64,000 nt of DNA from Zeimonas sp003577305 (GTDB lineage: Bacteria > Pseudomonadota > Gammaproteobacteria > Burkholderiales > Burkholderiaceae_E), in NCBI GenBank assembly GCA_030263385.1, contig SZOX01000006.1:45969-109968 (forward strand), given 5' to 3'. Shown in pieces: positions 43,054-53,323 of this stretch. The notes beneath the pieces are model-generated. The model was given only the letters and a program-made list of their open reading frames with translations, had not been told where the DNA came from and did no database searches. The position numbers were made by a program, and so were the translations under genes. Every line of letters begins with the position of its first letter. The stretch's first letter is position 1.

Positions 43054-43914
43054 TCAGCCCAGCCGGTTGCGCCAGCGACTGGCTGCCGAGAACACGCTCA
43101 CCAGCGCCTCGCGATCGCGCGCTTCGAGCGCAGCGACGATCGCTTCATTGGTCGCGCGATGGCGCGCCGCCGACGCCAGGCAGGCGTCGCGATTGTCGAG
43201 CAGGATGTCGGCCCACATCGCCGGCGATGACGCGCCCACCCTCGTCGTGTCGCGCAGTCCGGCTCCGGAGAATTCGAGCGCCTGCTCGGCCAGCTCGCCG
43301 CCGGCGATCGCCGCCGACAGCCCGAACGCGACCGCGTGCGGCCAGTGCGAGACTTCGGCGAACACCCGGTCGTGCAGTACCGGATCGAGCGTCGAGACCT
43401 GCGCGCCCACCGTCTCGAGCAGCCGCTTCACTGCCTCGCAGTGCTGCTGCGGCGTGGTGTCGACCGGGCACAGTAGCCAGCGCCGGTCACGAAACAGGTC
43501 CGGGTCGGCTGCCTGCGGCCCGCTGTGCTCGGACCCCGCGATCGGGTGACCGGGCACGTAGCGCAGGAAGGCCTCGCCGAGGGCGCGCCGCGCCGCATCG
43601 ATCACGCTGCGTTTCGTGCTGCCGCAATCGGTGACGATCGCCTGCGGCTCGAGCGCATCGCGCAGCTGCGCGAACAGCTCCGGCATCGCGGTGACCGGCG
43701 CCGCGAGCACGACGAACGAGGCGCCTGCAACCGCCTCGGCGACGCTGTCGCAGGCCACGTCGAGGTGGCCGAGCGCGCGCGCGACGCGCGCATCGTCGTT
43801 CGGCGAATAGCCGGCGACCTGGGCGACCGCGCCGGCGCGCTTGAGCGCCGCCGCCAGCGAAGCGCCGATCAGTCCGACGCCGAGGATCGCGAGCCGCTGG
43901 ACCGACGGCGACAC
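43054..43914 (-). CDS. tyrA: Prephenate dehydrogenase
   Basis: NAD-dependent oxidative decarboxylation of prephenate for tyrosine. It has 286 residues with the dinucleotide motif LAILGVGLIGASLAAAL, the TDCGSTKRSVIDA segment, a HPIAGSEHSGPQAA motif with the catalytic His, and a helical C-terminal dimerisation domain. The start is a GTG ten bases after the hisC stop, with GGGGG ahead of it. No chorismate mutase domain is fused. The gene ends the pheA-hisC-tyrA run before the small opposite-strand gene. Confidence 0.94.
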   Translation of the reverse strand: MSPSVQRLAILGVGLIGASLAAALKRAGAVAQVAGYSPNDDARVARALGHLDVACDSVAEAVAGASFVVLAAPVTAMPELFAQLRDALEPQAIVTDCGSTKRSVIDAARRALGEAFLRYVPGHPIAGSEHSGPQAADPDLFRDRRWLLCPVDTTPQQHCEAVKRLLETVGAQVSTLDPVLHDRVFAEVSHWPHAVAFGLSAAIAGGELAEQALEFSGAGLRDTTRVGASSPAMWADILLDNRDACLASAARHRATNEAIVAALEARDREALVSVFSAASRWRNRLG

Positions 43915-43924
43915 CGCAGCCCCC

Positions 43925-45019
43925 TCAGCGGCCCGTCACGCGCGCGAACGCTTCGAGGAAGGCCTCGTTCTCCTCGGGCAGCCCGACCGTCACGCGCAGC
44001 CACTGCGGCAGGCCGTAGTTGGCCACCGGGCGCACGATGATGCCGGCGCGCAGCAGACCCTCGAAAACGGCGTCGGCGTCGCCGACGCGCACCAGCACGA
44101 AGTTGCCGTGCGAGGGCACGTACTCGAAGCCCATCTGCGCGAACGCCGACTGAAGCCGCGCCAGGCCCCGACGGTTCAGTTCGTAGCTGCGCTGCAGGAA
44201 GTCGGCGTCGTCGAGCGCCGCGATCGCGGCCGCCTGCGCGACAGTGCTCACGTTGAACGGCTGGCGCACGCGATTCATCAGGTCGGTGAGCTCGGCCTGC
44301 GCAAGCCCGAAGCCCGCCCGCAGGCCGGCGAGCCCGTAGGCCTTCGAGAAGGTGCGCGAGATCACGAGATTCGGATGCTCACGCAGCCACAGCGTCGAAT
44401 CGAAGCGCAGCGACGGATCGAGATACTCGTTGTAGGCCTCGTCGAGCACCACGACCACGTCGCGCGGCACCTGCGCAAGGAAAGCGGCGATCGCATCGGC
44501 CCGCAGGAAAGTGCCGGTCGGATTGTTCGGATTGGCAATGAACACGAGCCGCGTGTCGGCGGCGATGGCTGCGCGCATCGCGTCGAGGTCGTGGCCCAGG
44601 CTGCGCGCCGGCACCACGATCGCGCGCGCCCCGGTTTCCTGGGTGGCCAGCGCGTAGACCGCGAACGAATACTGCGAATAGACCGCCGAGACTCCGGGCT
44701 GCAGCAGTGCGTGCGCCGCCAGCTCCAGGATGTCGTTCGAGCCGTTGCCCAGCGTGATCCATTCGGGCGGCACTGCGTAGCGCTGCGACAGCGCCGCCTT
44801 GAGTTCGAAGCCGTTGGAGTCGGGATAGCGCCCCAGATCACCGATGGCGGCGACCATCGCGTCGCGCGCAGACGCCGGAATGCCGAGCGGATTCTCGTTC
44901 GACGCCAGCTTGACGATGCGCTCGGGCTGCAGGCCGTATTCGCGCGCCAGCTCCGAAATCGGCTTGCCGGCCTGATACGGAGCGATGCTCCTGACGTACT
45001 CGGGTGCCTGAATGCTCAT
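43925..45019 (-). CDS. hisC: Histidinol-phosphate aminotransferase
   Basis: PLP-dependent class I/II aminotransferase of 364 residues. VKLASNENPLGIPASA, the substrate-site NGSNDILELAAHALLQPG, FIANPNNPTGTF, VVVLDEAYNEYLD and RTFSKAYGLAGLRAGFG with the PLP lysine are diagnostic of HisC. In this gene order it may serve histidine synthesis and also aromatic amino acid transamination. It starts at an ATG at 45019; the longer frame runs only antisense-like through the 116-base gap to pheA. Confidence 0.94.
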   Translation of the reverse strand: MSIQAPEYVRSIAPYQAGKPISELAREYGLQPERIVKLASNENPLGIPASARDAMVAAIGDLGRYPDSNGFELKAALSQRYAVPPEWITLGNGSNDILELAAHALLQPGVSAVYSQYSFAVYALATQETGARAIVVPARSLGHDLDAMRAAIAADTRLVFIANPNNPTGTFLRADAIAAFLAQVPRDVVVVLDEAYNEYLDPSLRFDSTLWLREHPNLVISRTFSKAYGLAGLRAGFGLAQAELTDLMNRVRQPFNVSTVAQAAAIAALDDADFLQRSYELNRRGLARLQSAFAQMGFEYVPSHGNFVLVRVGDADAVFEGLLRAGIIVRPVANYGLPQWLRVTVGLPEENEAFLEAFARVTGR

Positions 45020-45135
45020 GTGTTCGATGCCTGCGAATGCGGGTGCCGGAGGCCCCGGCGGCTGGCGTGCAAGGATAACCGACACGCCGGCGAAAGCGCG
45101 GCCGCGAGCCCCGGTGGCCACGCGCCGCGCCCGGC

Positions 45136-46248
45136 TCAGGCAGCGCGCGGATACGAGCCGATCACCTTGCAGAACGCCGCCTGCGACTTCAGTTCGGCGA
45201 GCGCCGCGGCCACCGGCGGATCGTCGCGATGCCCGATCACGTCGATGTAGAAGTAGTACTCCCACAGGCCCTGGCGCGCCGGGCGCGACTCGAAGCGCTT
45301 CATCGACACCCCGTGGCGCGCGAACGGCTCGATCAGCGCGTGCACCGCGCCGGCCCGGTCGGGCACCGACAGGATCAGCGAGGTCTGGTCGGCTCCGGAA
45401 GGCGCGCAGGCGTACCGGCCGATCACTGCGAACCGGGTCCGGTTGTTGGGGTCGTCCTGGATGCTGCGCGCGACGATCTGCAACCCGTAGCGCTGCGCGG
45501 CATGATCGCCGGCGATCGCGGCAGTGGCGGGCTCCTGCGCGGCCAGGCGTGCCGCTTCCGCGTTGCTCGCCACCGGCAGCCGCTCGATACCCGGCGCGTT
45601 GCGTTCGAGCCAGCCCGCGCACTGTGCGAACGACTGCGGATGCGAGGCGATCCGGCGCACCCCTTCGAGGCTGCCGCCGAGCGTCATCAGGCTCTGGCGC
45701 ACCGGCACCGACACCTCGCCGCTGATCGACAGCGGCGTGAGCAGGAACAGGTCGAGCGTGCGATTGACCGCGCCTTCCGAGGAGTTCTCGACAGGCACGA
45801 CGCCGAAATCGGCCGTTCCCGCCTCGGTGGCGCGGAACACCTCGTCGATCGTCGGGCACGGGATCGCCTCGACCGACGAGCCGAAGTGACGCAACAGCGC
45901 CTGCTCGGAAAAGGTGCCCGCCGGACCGAGATACGCCACGCGCAACCGCCGCTCGAGCTCGCGGCACGCCGACACGACTTCGCGCCAGATCGCCTCGATC
46001 GCGTCGCCCGGGAGCGGACCGGGATTGACGCTGCGCAGCCGCGCCATGATCTGCGCTTCACGCTCGGGTCGATAGACCGGAGCGCCGGTGCGATGCTTCA
46101 GTTCGCCGACCTGCTGTGCGAGCCCGGCTCGCCGGTTCAGTCGCTCGACGATCTCGCGGTCGACCGCGTCGATCGCCGCGCGCAGCGCGTCGAGACGATT
46201 GTCCGGATCGTCTGGCTGCGACATCTCGTGCCCGGGAGTGCTGGTCAT
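45136..46248 (-). CDS. pheA: Bifunctional chorismate mutase / prephenate dehydratase
   Basis: Makes phenylpyruvate from chorismate. Of 370 residues, about 15-100 form an AroQ chorismate mutase (LRAAIDAVDREIVERLNRRAGLAQQVGELK). Residues 105-285 form the dehydratase domain (VAYLGPAGTFSEQALLRHFG, VVPVENSSEGAVNRTLDLF, NNRTRFAVIG). The rest is an ACT feedback domain with SLILSVPDRAGAVHALIEPF and the ESRP motif for Phe binding. ATG at 46248 or, eight codons later, at 46224. It follows gyrA after 57 bases, with no serC between. Confidence 0.95.
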   Translation of the reverse strand: MTSTPGHEMSQPDDPDNRLDALRAAIDAVDREIVERLNRRAGLAQQVGELKHRTGAPVYRPEREAQIMARLRSVNPGPLPGDAIEAIWREVVSACRELERRLRVAYLGPAGTFSEQALLRHFGSSVEAIPCPTIDEVFRATEAGTADFGVVPVENSSEGAVNRTLDLFLLTPLSISGEVSVPVRQSLMTLGGSLEGVRRIASHPQSFAQCAGWLERNAPGIERLPVASNAEAARLAAQEPATAAIAGDHAAQRYGLQIVARSIQDDPNNRTRFAVIGRYACAPSGADQTSLILSVPDRAGAVHALIEPFARHGVSMKRFESRPARQGLWEYYFYIDVIGHRDDPPVAAALAELKSQAAFCKVIGSYPRAA

Positions 46249-46305
46249 GGCCGCCGCATGCTACCAAAGCCGCGATGTCGTGGCGCGTCCGGCCGCCTCG
46301 TCGGA

Positions 46306-48942
<2,637 letters not shown>

Positions 48943-49161
48943 GCGGGGAGGTCTCGGCGGGCGCGCGCGGCAGCAGTCAGGGCCTTTGTCGGCAACCGCA
49001 GTCGGCAAGCGCTAAACCTTTGAATTTTAACACGCGGGCCCTGCGCTCCCGACCGATGCGACGACACCCCCTGCGACGACGCCGCGCGCCGCCTGTGCTT
49101 AAATCGCGCCGTAGGACGCCGCCGTCGGCGGCGCGCACCCGCAAGCCCTCCGGACCCGCCC

Positions 49162-50532
49162 TTGCCGAATCCGCTCCTGATCGCGCCGCAGTGGATCGTC
49201 CCCGTCGGACCCGCACCGGCGGATCCCAGCGACAGCGAGCGCGCGCATCGCGTGCTCGTCGAACACGCAGTGGTGATCGAGGGCGAGCGCATCGCCGCGC
49301 TGCTGCCGCTGGGCGAAGCGCGGCAACGCTACCCGCACGCCGACACGCTGGCGCTGCCCGGCCATTTGCTGGCGCCCGGCTTCGTGAACCTGCACTCGCA
49401 CGCGGCGATGGCGCTGCTGCGCGGCGTCGGCGACGACCTGCCGTTGCAACGCTGGCTGAACGAGCGCATCTGGCCGCTCGAATCGCGGCTGGTCGGCGCG
49501 CGCTTCGTTCACGACGGCGCGCTGCTCGCATTCCACGAGATGCTGCTGGGCGGCATCACCTGCGTGAACGACATGTACTTCTTCCCCGAGGCCGCCATCG
49601 CGGCGGCCACGACGCTCGGGTTGCGCAGCGTCCACGGAATCATCGTGATCGACTTCCCGTCGGCCTGGGCGAGCGACGCCGCCGACTACCTGCGCAAGGG
49701 GCTGGAGCTGCGCGACCGCATGCGCGACGAACCGCTGGTGGACTTCTGCCTCGCGCCGCACGCGCCATACACCGTGAGCGACGACGCGCTGCGCCGGATC
49801 GCGGTGCTGTCGCGCGAACTGGGGCTGCCGATCCACACGCACGTGCACGAGACGCGCGAGGAAGTCGAGACGAGCGTCGCGCGTCACGGCATGCGCCCGC
49901 TCGAACGCCTGGCCGATCTCGGCGTGCTCGGCCCGGAACTGATCGCGGTGCACGCGGTCCACCTGAGCGAAAGCGACCTGCGCCTGCTGGCCGGCGCGGG
50001 AGCCTCGGTCGCACACTGCCCGCGCTCGAACCTCAAGCTGGCCAGCGGCATCGCACCCACGGCGCGCATGCACGAACTGGGCATTGCGGTAGGCATCGGC
50101 ACCGACGGCTCGGCCAGCAACAACCGGCTCGACCTGCTCGGAGAAGCGCGTACCGCAGCGCTGCTCGCCAAGGGCCACTCGGGCAGCGCCGAGGCCTGGC
50201 CCGCGGCGCGCACCTTGCGCGCAATGACGCTCGACGCGGCACGCGCGCTGGGCATGGACGAGCGGATCGGATCCATCGAGGCCGGCAAGCAGGCCGACCT
50301 CGTCGCACTCGATCTCTCCACCGCCGAACTCGCCCCGGTGTTCGATCCGGTCTCGCACCTGGTCTACAGCTGCGGCCGCGAGCACGTCCGGCACGTCTGG
50401 GTTGCCGGCAAGCATGTTGTCAGCAAGCGACAGATAACTGACGATGCGGTCAGACTCGCGATTGCCGAGGTGGTTGCCCGTACGGCCGTGTGGCACAATC
50501 GTGTCGGCGAAATTTTGTCAGGTCAGGTCTGA
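49162..50532 (+). CDS. Amidohydrolase of the MTA/SAH deaminase (TRZ/ATZ) family
   Basis: A 456-residue metal-dependent hydrolase. Metal ligands appear as FVNLHSHAAMALLRG, the HVHETREE histidines, AVHAVHLSES and GTDGSASNN with the catalytic Asp. Relatives deaminate 5-methylthioadenosine or S-adenosylhomocysteine, or act on s-triazines; the local sequence fits the first group best. No ATG is available near the domain start, so a TTG at 49162 is proposed, 219 bases from the divergent gyrA start. The gap holds a -10-like CTTAAAT but no firm promoter. In Burkholderiales this gene often precedes ompA-ubiG, as here. Confidence 0.88.
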   Translation: MPNPLLIAPQWIVPVGPAPADPSDSERAHRVLVEHAVVIEGERIAALLPLGEARQRYPHADTLALPGHLLAPGFVNLHSHAAMALLRGVGDDLPLQRWLNERIWPLESRLVGARFVHDGALLAFHEMLLGGITCVNDMYFFPEAAIAAATTLGLRSVHGIIVIDFPSAWASDAADYLRKGLELRDRMRDEPLVDFCLAPHAPYTVSDDALRRIAVLSRELGLPIHTHVHETREEVETSVARHGMRPLERLADLGVLGPELIAVHAVHLSESDLRLLAGAGASVAHCPRSNLKLASGIAPTARMHELGIAVGIGTDGSASNNRLDLLGEARTAALLAKGHSGSAEAWPAARTLRAMTLDAARALGMDERIGSIEAGKQADLVALDLSTAELAPVFDPVSHLVYSCGREHVRHVWVAGKHVVSKRQITDDAVRLAIAEVVARTAVWHNRVGEILSGQV

Positions 50533-50595
50533 ATCCGGGCCGTATCGTGCCTGTCAGCGTCGAACCCAGAATTGCGTTCTACCGAAAGGAGAAAC

Positions 50596-51267
50596 ATGAA
50601 CAAACCGGTCAAACTGGCTTGCGTCGTCGCTGCGGCGATGCTGGCGGCGCCGTTGGCGTCGTATTCGCAAACCGCACCTGCCGACAAGACGGGCTACGTC
50701 GTGAGCCCCGACCGCGCGGTCGTCAAGAACGGCACCGGCCTGTGCGTGCACACGGGCTACTGGACGCCGGCCGACGCCTTCGTCGGCTGCGACGACGACC
50801 TGCTGCCGAAGCCGCCGCCCCCGCCGCCGCCGGCCCCGGCGCCCGCACCGCCGCCTCCGCCGCGGCCCGCGCCGGCTCCGAAGCCTGCCCCGGCTCCGGC
50901 GCCCACGAGCGAGAAAGTCACTTTCGCCGCCGACACGTTCTTCGATTTCGACAAGGCCGTGCTGAAGCCCGAAGGCAAGGCTCGTCTTGACGATCTCGTC
51001 GGCAAACTGGCGGGCGTCACGCTCGAGGTGATCATCGCGGTCGGTCACACCGACTGGATCGGCACCGATGCCTACAACCAGAAGCTGTCGGTGCGCCGCG
51101 CCGAAGCGGTCAAGGCCTACCTGGTGAGCAAAGGCATCGAAGCCAACCGCGTCTACACCGAAGGCAAGGGCGAGAAGCAGCCGGTCGCCGACAATCGCAC
51201 CCGCGAGGGTCGCGCGAAGAACCGCCGCGTGGAAGTCGAAGTGGTCGGCACGCGCACGCGTCGCTGA
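50596..51267 (+). CDS. ompA: OmpA-like peptidoglycan-binding protein
   Basis: A 223-residue envelope protein. A signal peptide (LACVVAAAMLAAPLASYSQ) is followed by a short N-terminal segment with two cysteines, a long Pro/Ala linker (about residues 75-110) and a C-terminal OmpA domain: FFDFDKAVLKPEGKARLDDL, the GHTDWIGTDAYNQKLSVRRA peptidoglycan-binding motif and RVYTEGKGEKQPVADN. No eight-strand barrel is present. The ATG has an AAAGGAG site. A strong terminator follows 37 bases after the stop, making this a likely highly expressed unit. Confidence 0.92.
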   Translation: MNKPVKLACVVAAAMLAAPLASYSQTAPADKTGYVVSPDRAVVKNGTGLCVHTGYWTPADAFVGCDDDLLPKPPPPPPPAPAPAPPPPPRPAPAPKPAPAPAPTSEKVTFAADTFFDFDKAVLKPEGKARLDDLVGKLAGVTLEVIIAVGHTDWIGTDAYNQKLSVRRAEAVKAYLVSKGIEANRVYTEGKGEKQPVADNRTREGRAKNRRVEVEVVGTRTRR

Positions 51268-51304
51268 TCACGCCGCCCGGCCGGCCCGTCCGGCCGGATG
51301 GCCG

Positions 51305-51331
51305 AAACCCCGCTTCGGCGGGGTTTTTTTT
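51305..51331 (+). terminator. Rho-independent terminator after ompA
   Basis: AAACCCCGC, loop TTCG and GCGGGGTTT form a perfect nine-base stem with a stable tetraloop, followed by a run of Ts. It is the clearest intrinsic terminator of a protein gene in the window and separates ompA from ubiG. Confidence 0.95.
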
Positions 51332-51338
51332 CGTCCCG

Positions 51339-51344
51339 TAGAAT
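51339..51344 (+). promoter_or_regulatory. Candidate -10 box for ubiG
   Basis: TAGAAT lies just after the ompA terminator. A transcript from it would begin near 51351, which favours the GTG at 51381 over the TTG at 51351 as the ubiG start. No -35 is apparent. Confidence 0.4.
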
Positions 51345-51380
51345 CGCGGTTTGCCGAACACCCGACTCGCTGCCTCTGTC

Positions 51381-52097
51381 GTGACTGCCGCTCCTGCCGC
51401 CAACGTCGATCCCGCCGAACTGGAGAAATTCCAGGCGCTCGCCTCGCGCTGGTGGGATCCGCATTCGGAGTTCCGGCCACTGCACGAAATCAATCCGCTG
51501 CGACTCGACTGGATCGACCGCATCGCGTCGCTGTCGGGCAAGCGCGCCCTCGACGTCGGCTGCGGCGGCGGCATCCTGGCCGAGGCAATGGCGCAGCGCG
51601 GCGCGCAGGTGCGCGGCATCGACCTCGCCGAGCGTTCGCTTCAGGTGGCCGAGCTGCACGCGCTCGAAAGCGGCACGACGGCCGAGTACGAGCGCATCGC
51701 TGCCGAAGACCTGGCCGCGCGCGAGCCCGGTGCCTGGGACGTCGTCACCTGCATGGAAATGCTCGAGCACGTGCCCGATCCCGGATCGACGGTACGCGCC
51801 TGCACGAACCTCGTGCGGCCCGGCGGCTGGGTGTTCTTCTCCACGATCAACCGCAATCCCAAGGCGTTCATGCTGGCCATCGTCGGCGGGGAATACCTGC
51901 TGCGCATGCTGCCGCGGGGCACGCACGAATACGAGAAGTTCATCCGGCCCTCCGAGCTCGCCGCCGCCGCACGCCGCAGCGGGCTCGAAGCAGTCGAAGT
52001 GATCGGCATGACCTACAACCCGATCACGCGGCGCTACCGACTCGATGCGCGCGACGTCGACGTCAACTACCTGGCCGCATTCCGGCGCCCCGCCTGA
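51381..52097 (+). CDS. ubiG: Ubiquinone biosynthesis O-methyltransferase UbiG
   Basis: SAM-dependent enzyme performing both O-methylations of ubiquinone synthesis. The ANVDPAELEKFQALASRWWD start, PLHEINPLRLDWI, SAM motif ALDVGCGGGILAEAMA and the TCMEMLEHVPDP segment are typical. From the GTG at 51381 the protein has 238 residues and begins like its homologs; the longer TTG version at 51351 would coincide with the predicted transcription start. gph follows after five bases, a conserved pair in proteobacteria. Confidence 0.94.
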   Translation: MTAAPAANVDPAELEKFQALASRWWDPHSEFRPLHEINPLRLDWIDRIASLSGKRALDVGCGGGILAEAMAQRGAQVRGIDLAERSLQVAELHALESGTTAEYERIAAEDLAAREPGAWDVVTCMEMLEHVPDPGSTVRACTNLVRPGGWVFFSTINRNPKAFMLAIVGGEYLLRMLPRGTHEYEKFIRPSELAAAARRSGLEAVEVIGMTYNPITRRYRLDARDVDVNYLAAFRRPA

Positions 52098-52102
52098 CCC
52101 CG

Positions 52103-52771
52103 ATGGCCGTCGAGCGTCCGCTGGCAGTCTTCTTCGATCTCGACGGCACCCTGGCCGATACGGCCGAAGATCTGGCCGCGCCGATCCACGCGATGCGCGC
52201 CGAACGCGGCCTGCCCCCGCTGGCCGACGCAGTGCTGCGCCCATATGCGTCGATGGGCGCCCGGGGCCTGATCATGAAGGGCCTGGGCGTTGCCCGCGAG
52301 GACGCCGACTTCGAGCCGTTGCGACAGGATTTCCTGCGCCGCTACGAGGAGGCGATGCTGGTGCGCACGCGGCTGTTCGACGGAATGGCCGAGGTGCTCG
52401 ACGCGCTCGACGCGGTCGAGATCCGCTGGGGCGTGGTGAGCAACAAGTTCGAGCGCTACCTGCGCCCGATTCTCCAGGGTCTCGGGTTGCTCGCGCGCTC
52501 GGCCTGCGCGGTCGGCGGCGACACGACCGGCTACTCCAAGCCGCACCCGGAACCGCTGCTGCACGGCGCCCGCCTCGCTGCGGTCGATGCGCACCGCTGC
52601 ATCTACGTCGGCGACGACCAGCGCGACATCGAAGCGGGCCACGCCGCCCACATGCGCGCGATCGCCGCCGCCTACGGCTTCTGCGGCGGCGAGTCGCCAC
52701 CCGAGCACTGGGGCGCCGATCACCTGATCGCAGCCCCGCTCGATCTGCTCGACCTGCTCGAGCTGCGCTGA
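52103..52771 (+). CDS. gph: Phosphoglycolate phosphatase
   Basis: HAD-family phosphatase that removes 2-phosphoglycolate. The 222 residues show motif I FFDLDGTLADTAEDL, motif II VVSNK, motif III TGYSKPHPEPLLHG and motif IV YVGDDQRDIEAGHAA. It is coupled with ubiG and converges with the DUF1854 gene across 21 bases. Confidence 0.92.
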   Translation: MAVERPLAVFFDLDGTLADTAEDLAAPIHAMRAERGLPPLADAVLRPYASMGARGLIMKGLGVAREDADFEPLRQDFLRRYEEAMLVRTRLFDGMAEVLDALDAVEIRWGVVSNKFERYLRPILQGLGLLARSACAVGGDTTGYSKPHPEPLLHGARLAAVDAHRCIYVGDDQRDIEAGHAAHMRAIAAAYGFCGGESPPEHWGADHLIAAPLDLLDLLELR

Positions 52772-52792
52772 CGGCCGCCGCGCTGCGGCCTC

Positions 52793-53323
52793 TCAGAGAA
52801 ACCGGTCGAGCAGCTTGCGGCTGTTGCGGTCGAGCGCGGCGATGTCGCGCAGCAGGTAGTGGATGCCGTGCGAGTCGGCGATCAGCAGCGTCGAGGGCGA
52901 CAGACGCCGGATCGCCTCCTCGCCCGGCAGCACGAAGCGCGTCGGCCCGCGATCGGTGGCGACCTCCCAGGTGCACGGCGTGACGAAGCCCGACACCGAA
53001 GTGATCGCGCGGATCTCGGGCATGAATTCGCGACGGGCGAGCTCTTCTTCGAGCACTACGCGCGTGGCCTCGGGCAGATCGGCCAGCCGAGCGATCCACA
53101 CCAGTTCGTGCCCTTCGGAGTCGAGCAGCGAGACGCTTTCGCCTGGCGCCGAGATCGGAAATGCGCGCACCGCCACCGCACCGACGTGCGTGGTGCCGTC
53201 GGGAAGCCGCACCAGCAGCCTGCCGAACCGGTCGCGAGCGAGCGTGAACCCCGGCGGCGCGATCGTCGCCGGTGCGGCGTCGTCCTGCGCGCGTGCGCCG
53301 GCATCCTGCGGCTGCCTGCTCAT
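52793..53323 (-). CDS. DUF1854 protein, cyanophycin-associated
   Basis: A 176-residue soluble protein of the DUF1854 family. The core FGRLLVRLPDGTTHVGAVAVRAFPIS, VSLLDSEGHELVWI and the ending SHGIHYLLRDIAALDRNSRKLLDRFL look like a small beta barrel with a helix. NCBI's naming links this family to cyanophycin metabolism through gene neighbourhood; its molecular role is unknown. The ATG overlaps the stop of the ABC transporter gene (ATGA), so the two are made together, divergent from the cphA genes. Confidence 0.85.
   Translation of the reverse strand: MSRQPQDAGARAQDDAAPATIAPPGFTLARDRFGRLLVRLPDGTTHVGAVAVRAFPISAPGESVSLLDSEGHELVWIARLADLPEATRVVLEEELARREFMPEIRAITSVSGFVTPCTWEVATDRGPTRFVLPGEEAIRRLSPSTLLIADSHGIHYLLRDIAALDRNSRKLLDRFL

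Noticed and set aside
50800..50915. CCG-rich repeat in ompA as a mobile or CRISPR-like repeat
   Set aside because: It simply encodes the Pro/Ala linker of the OmpA-like protein; no spacing or unit conservation at the DNA level.
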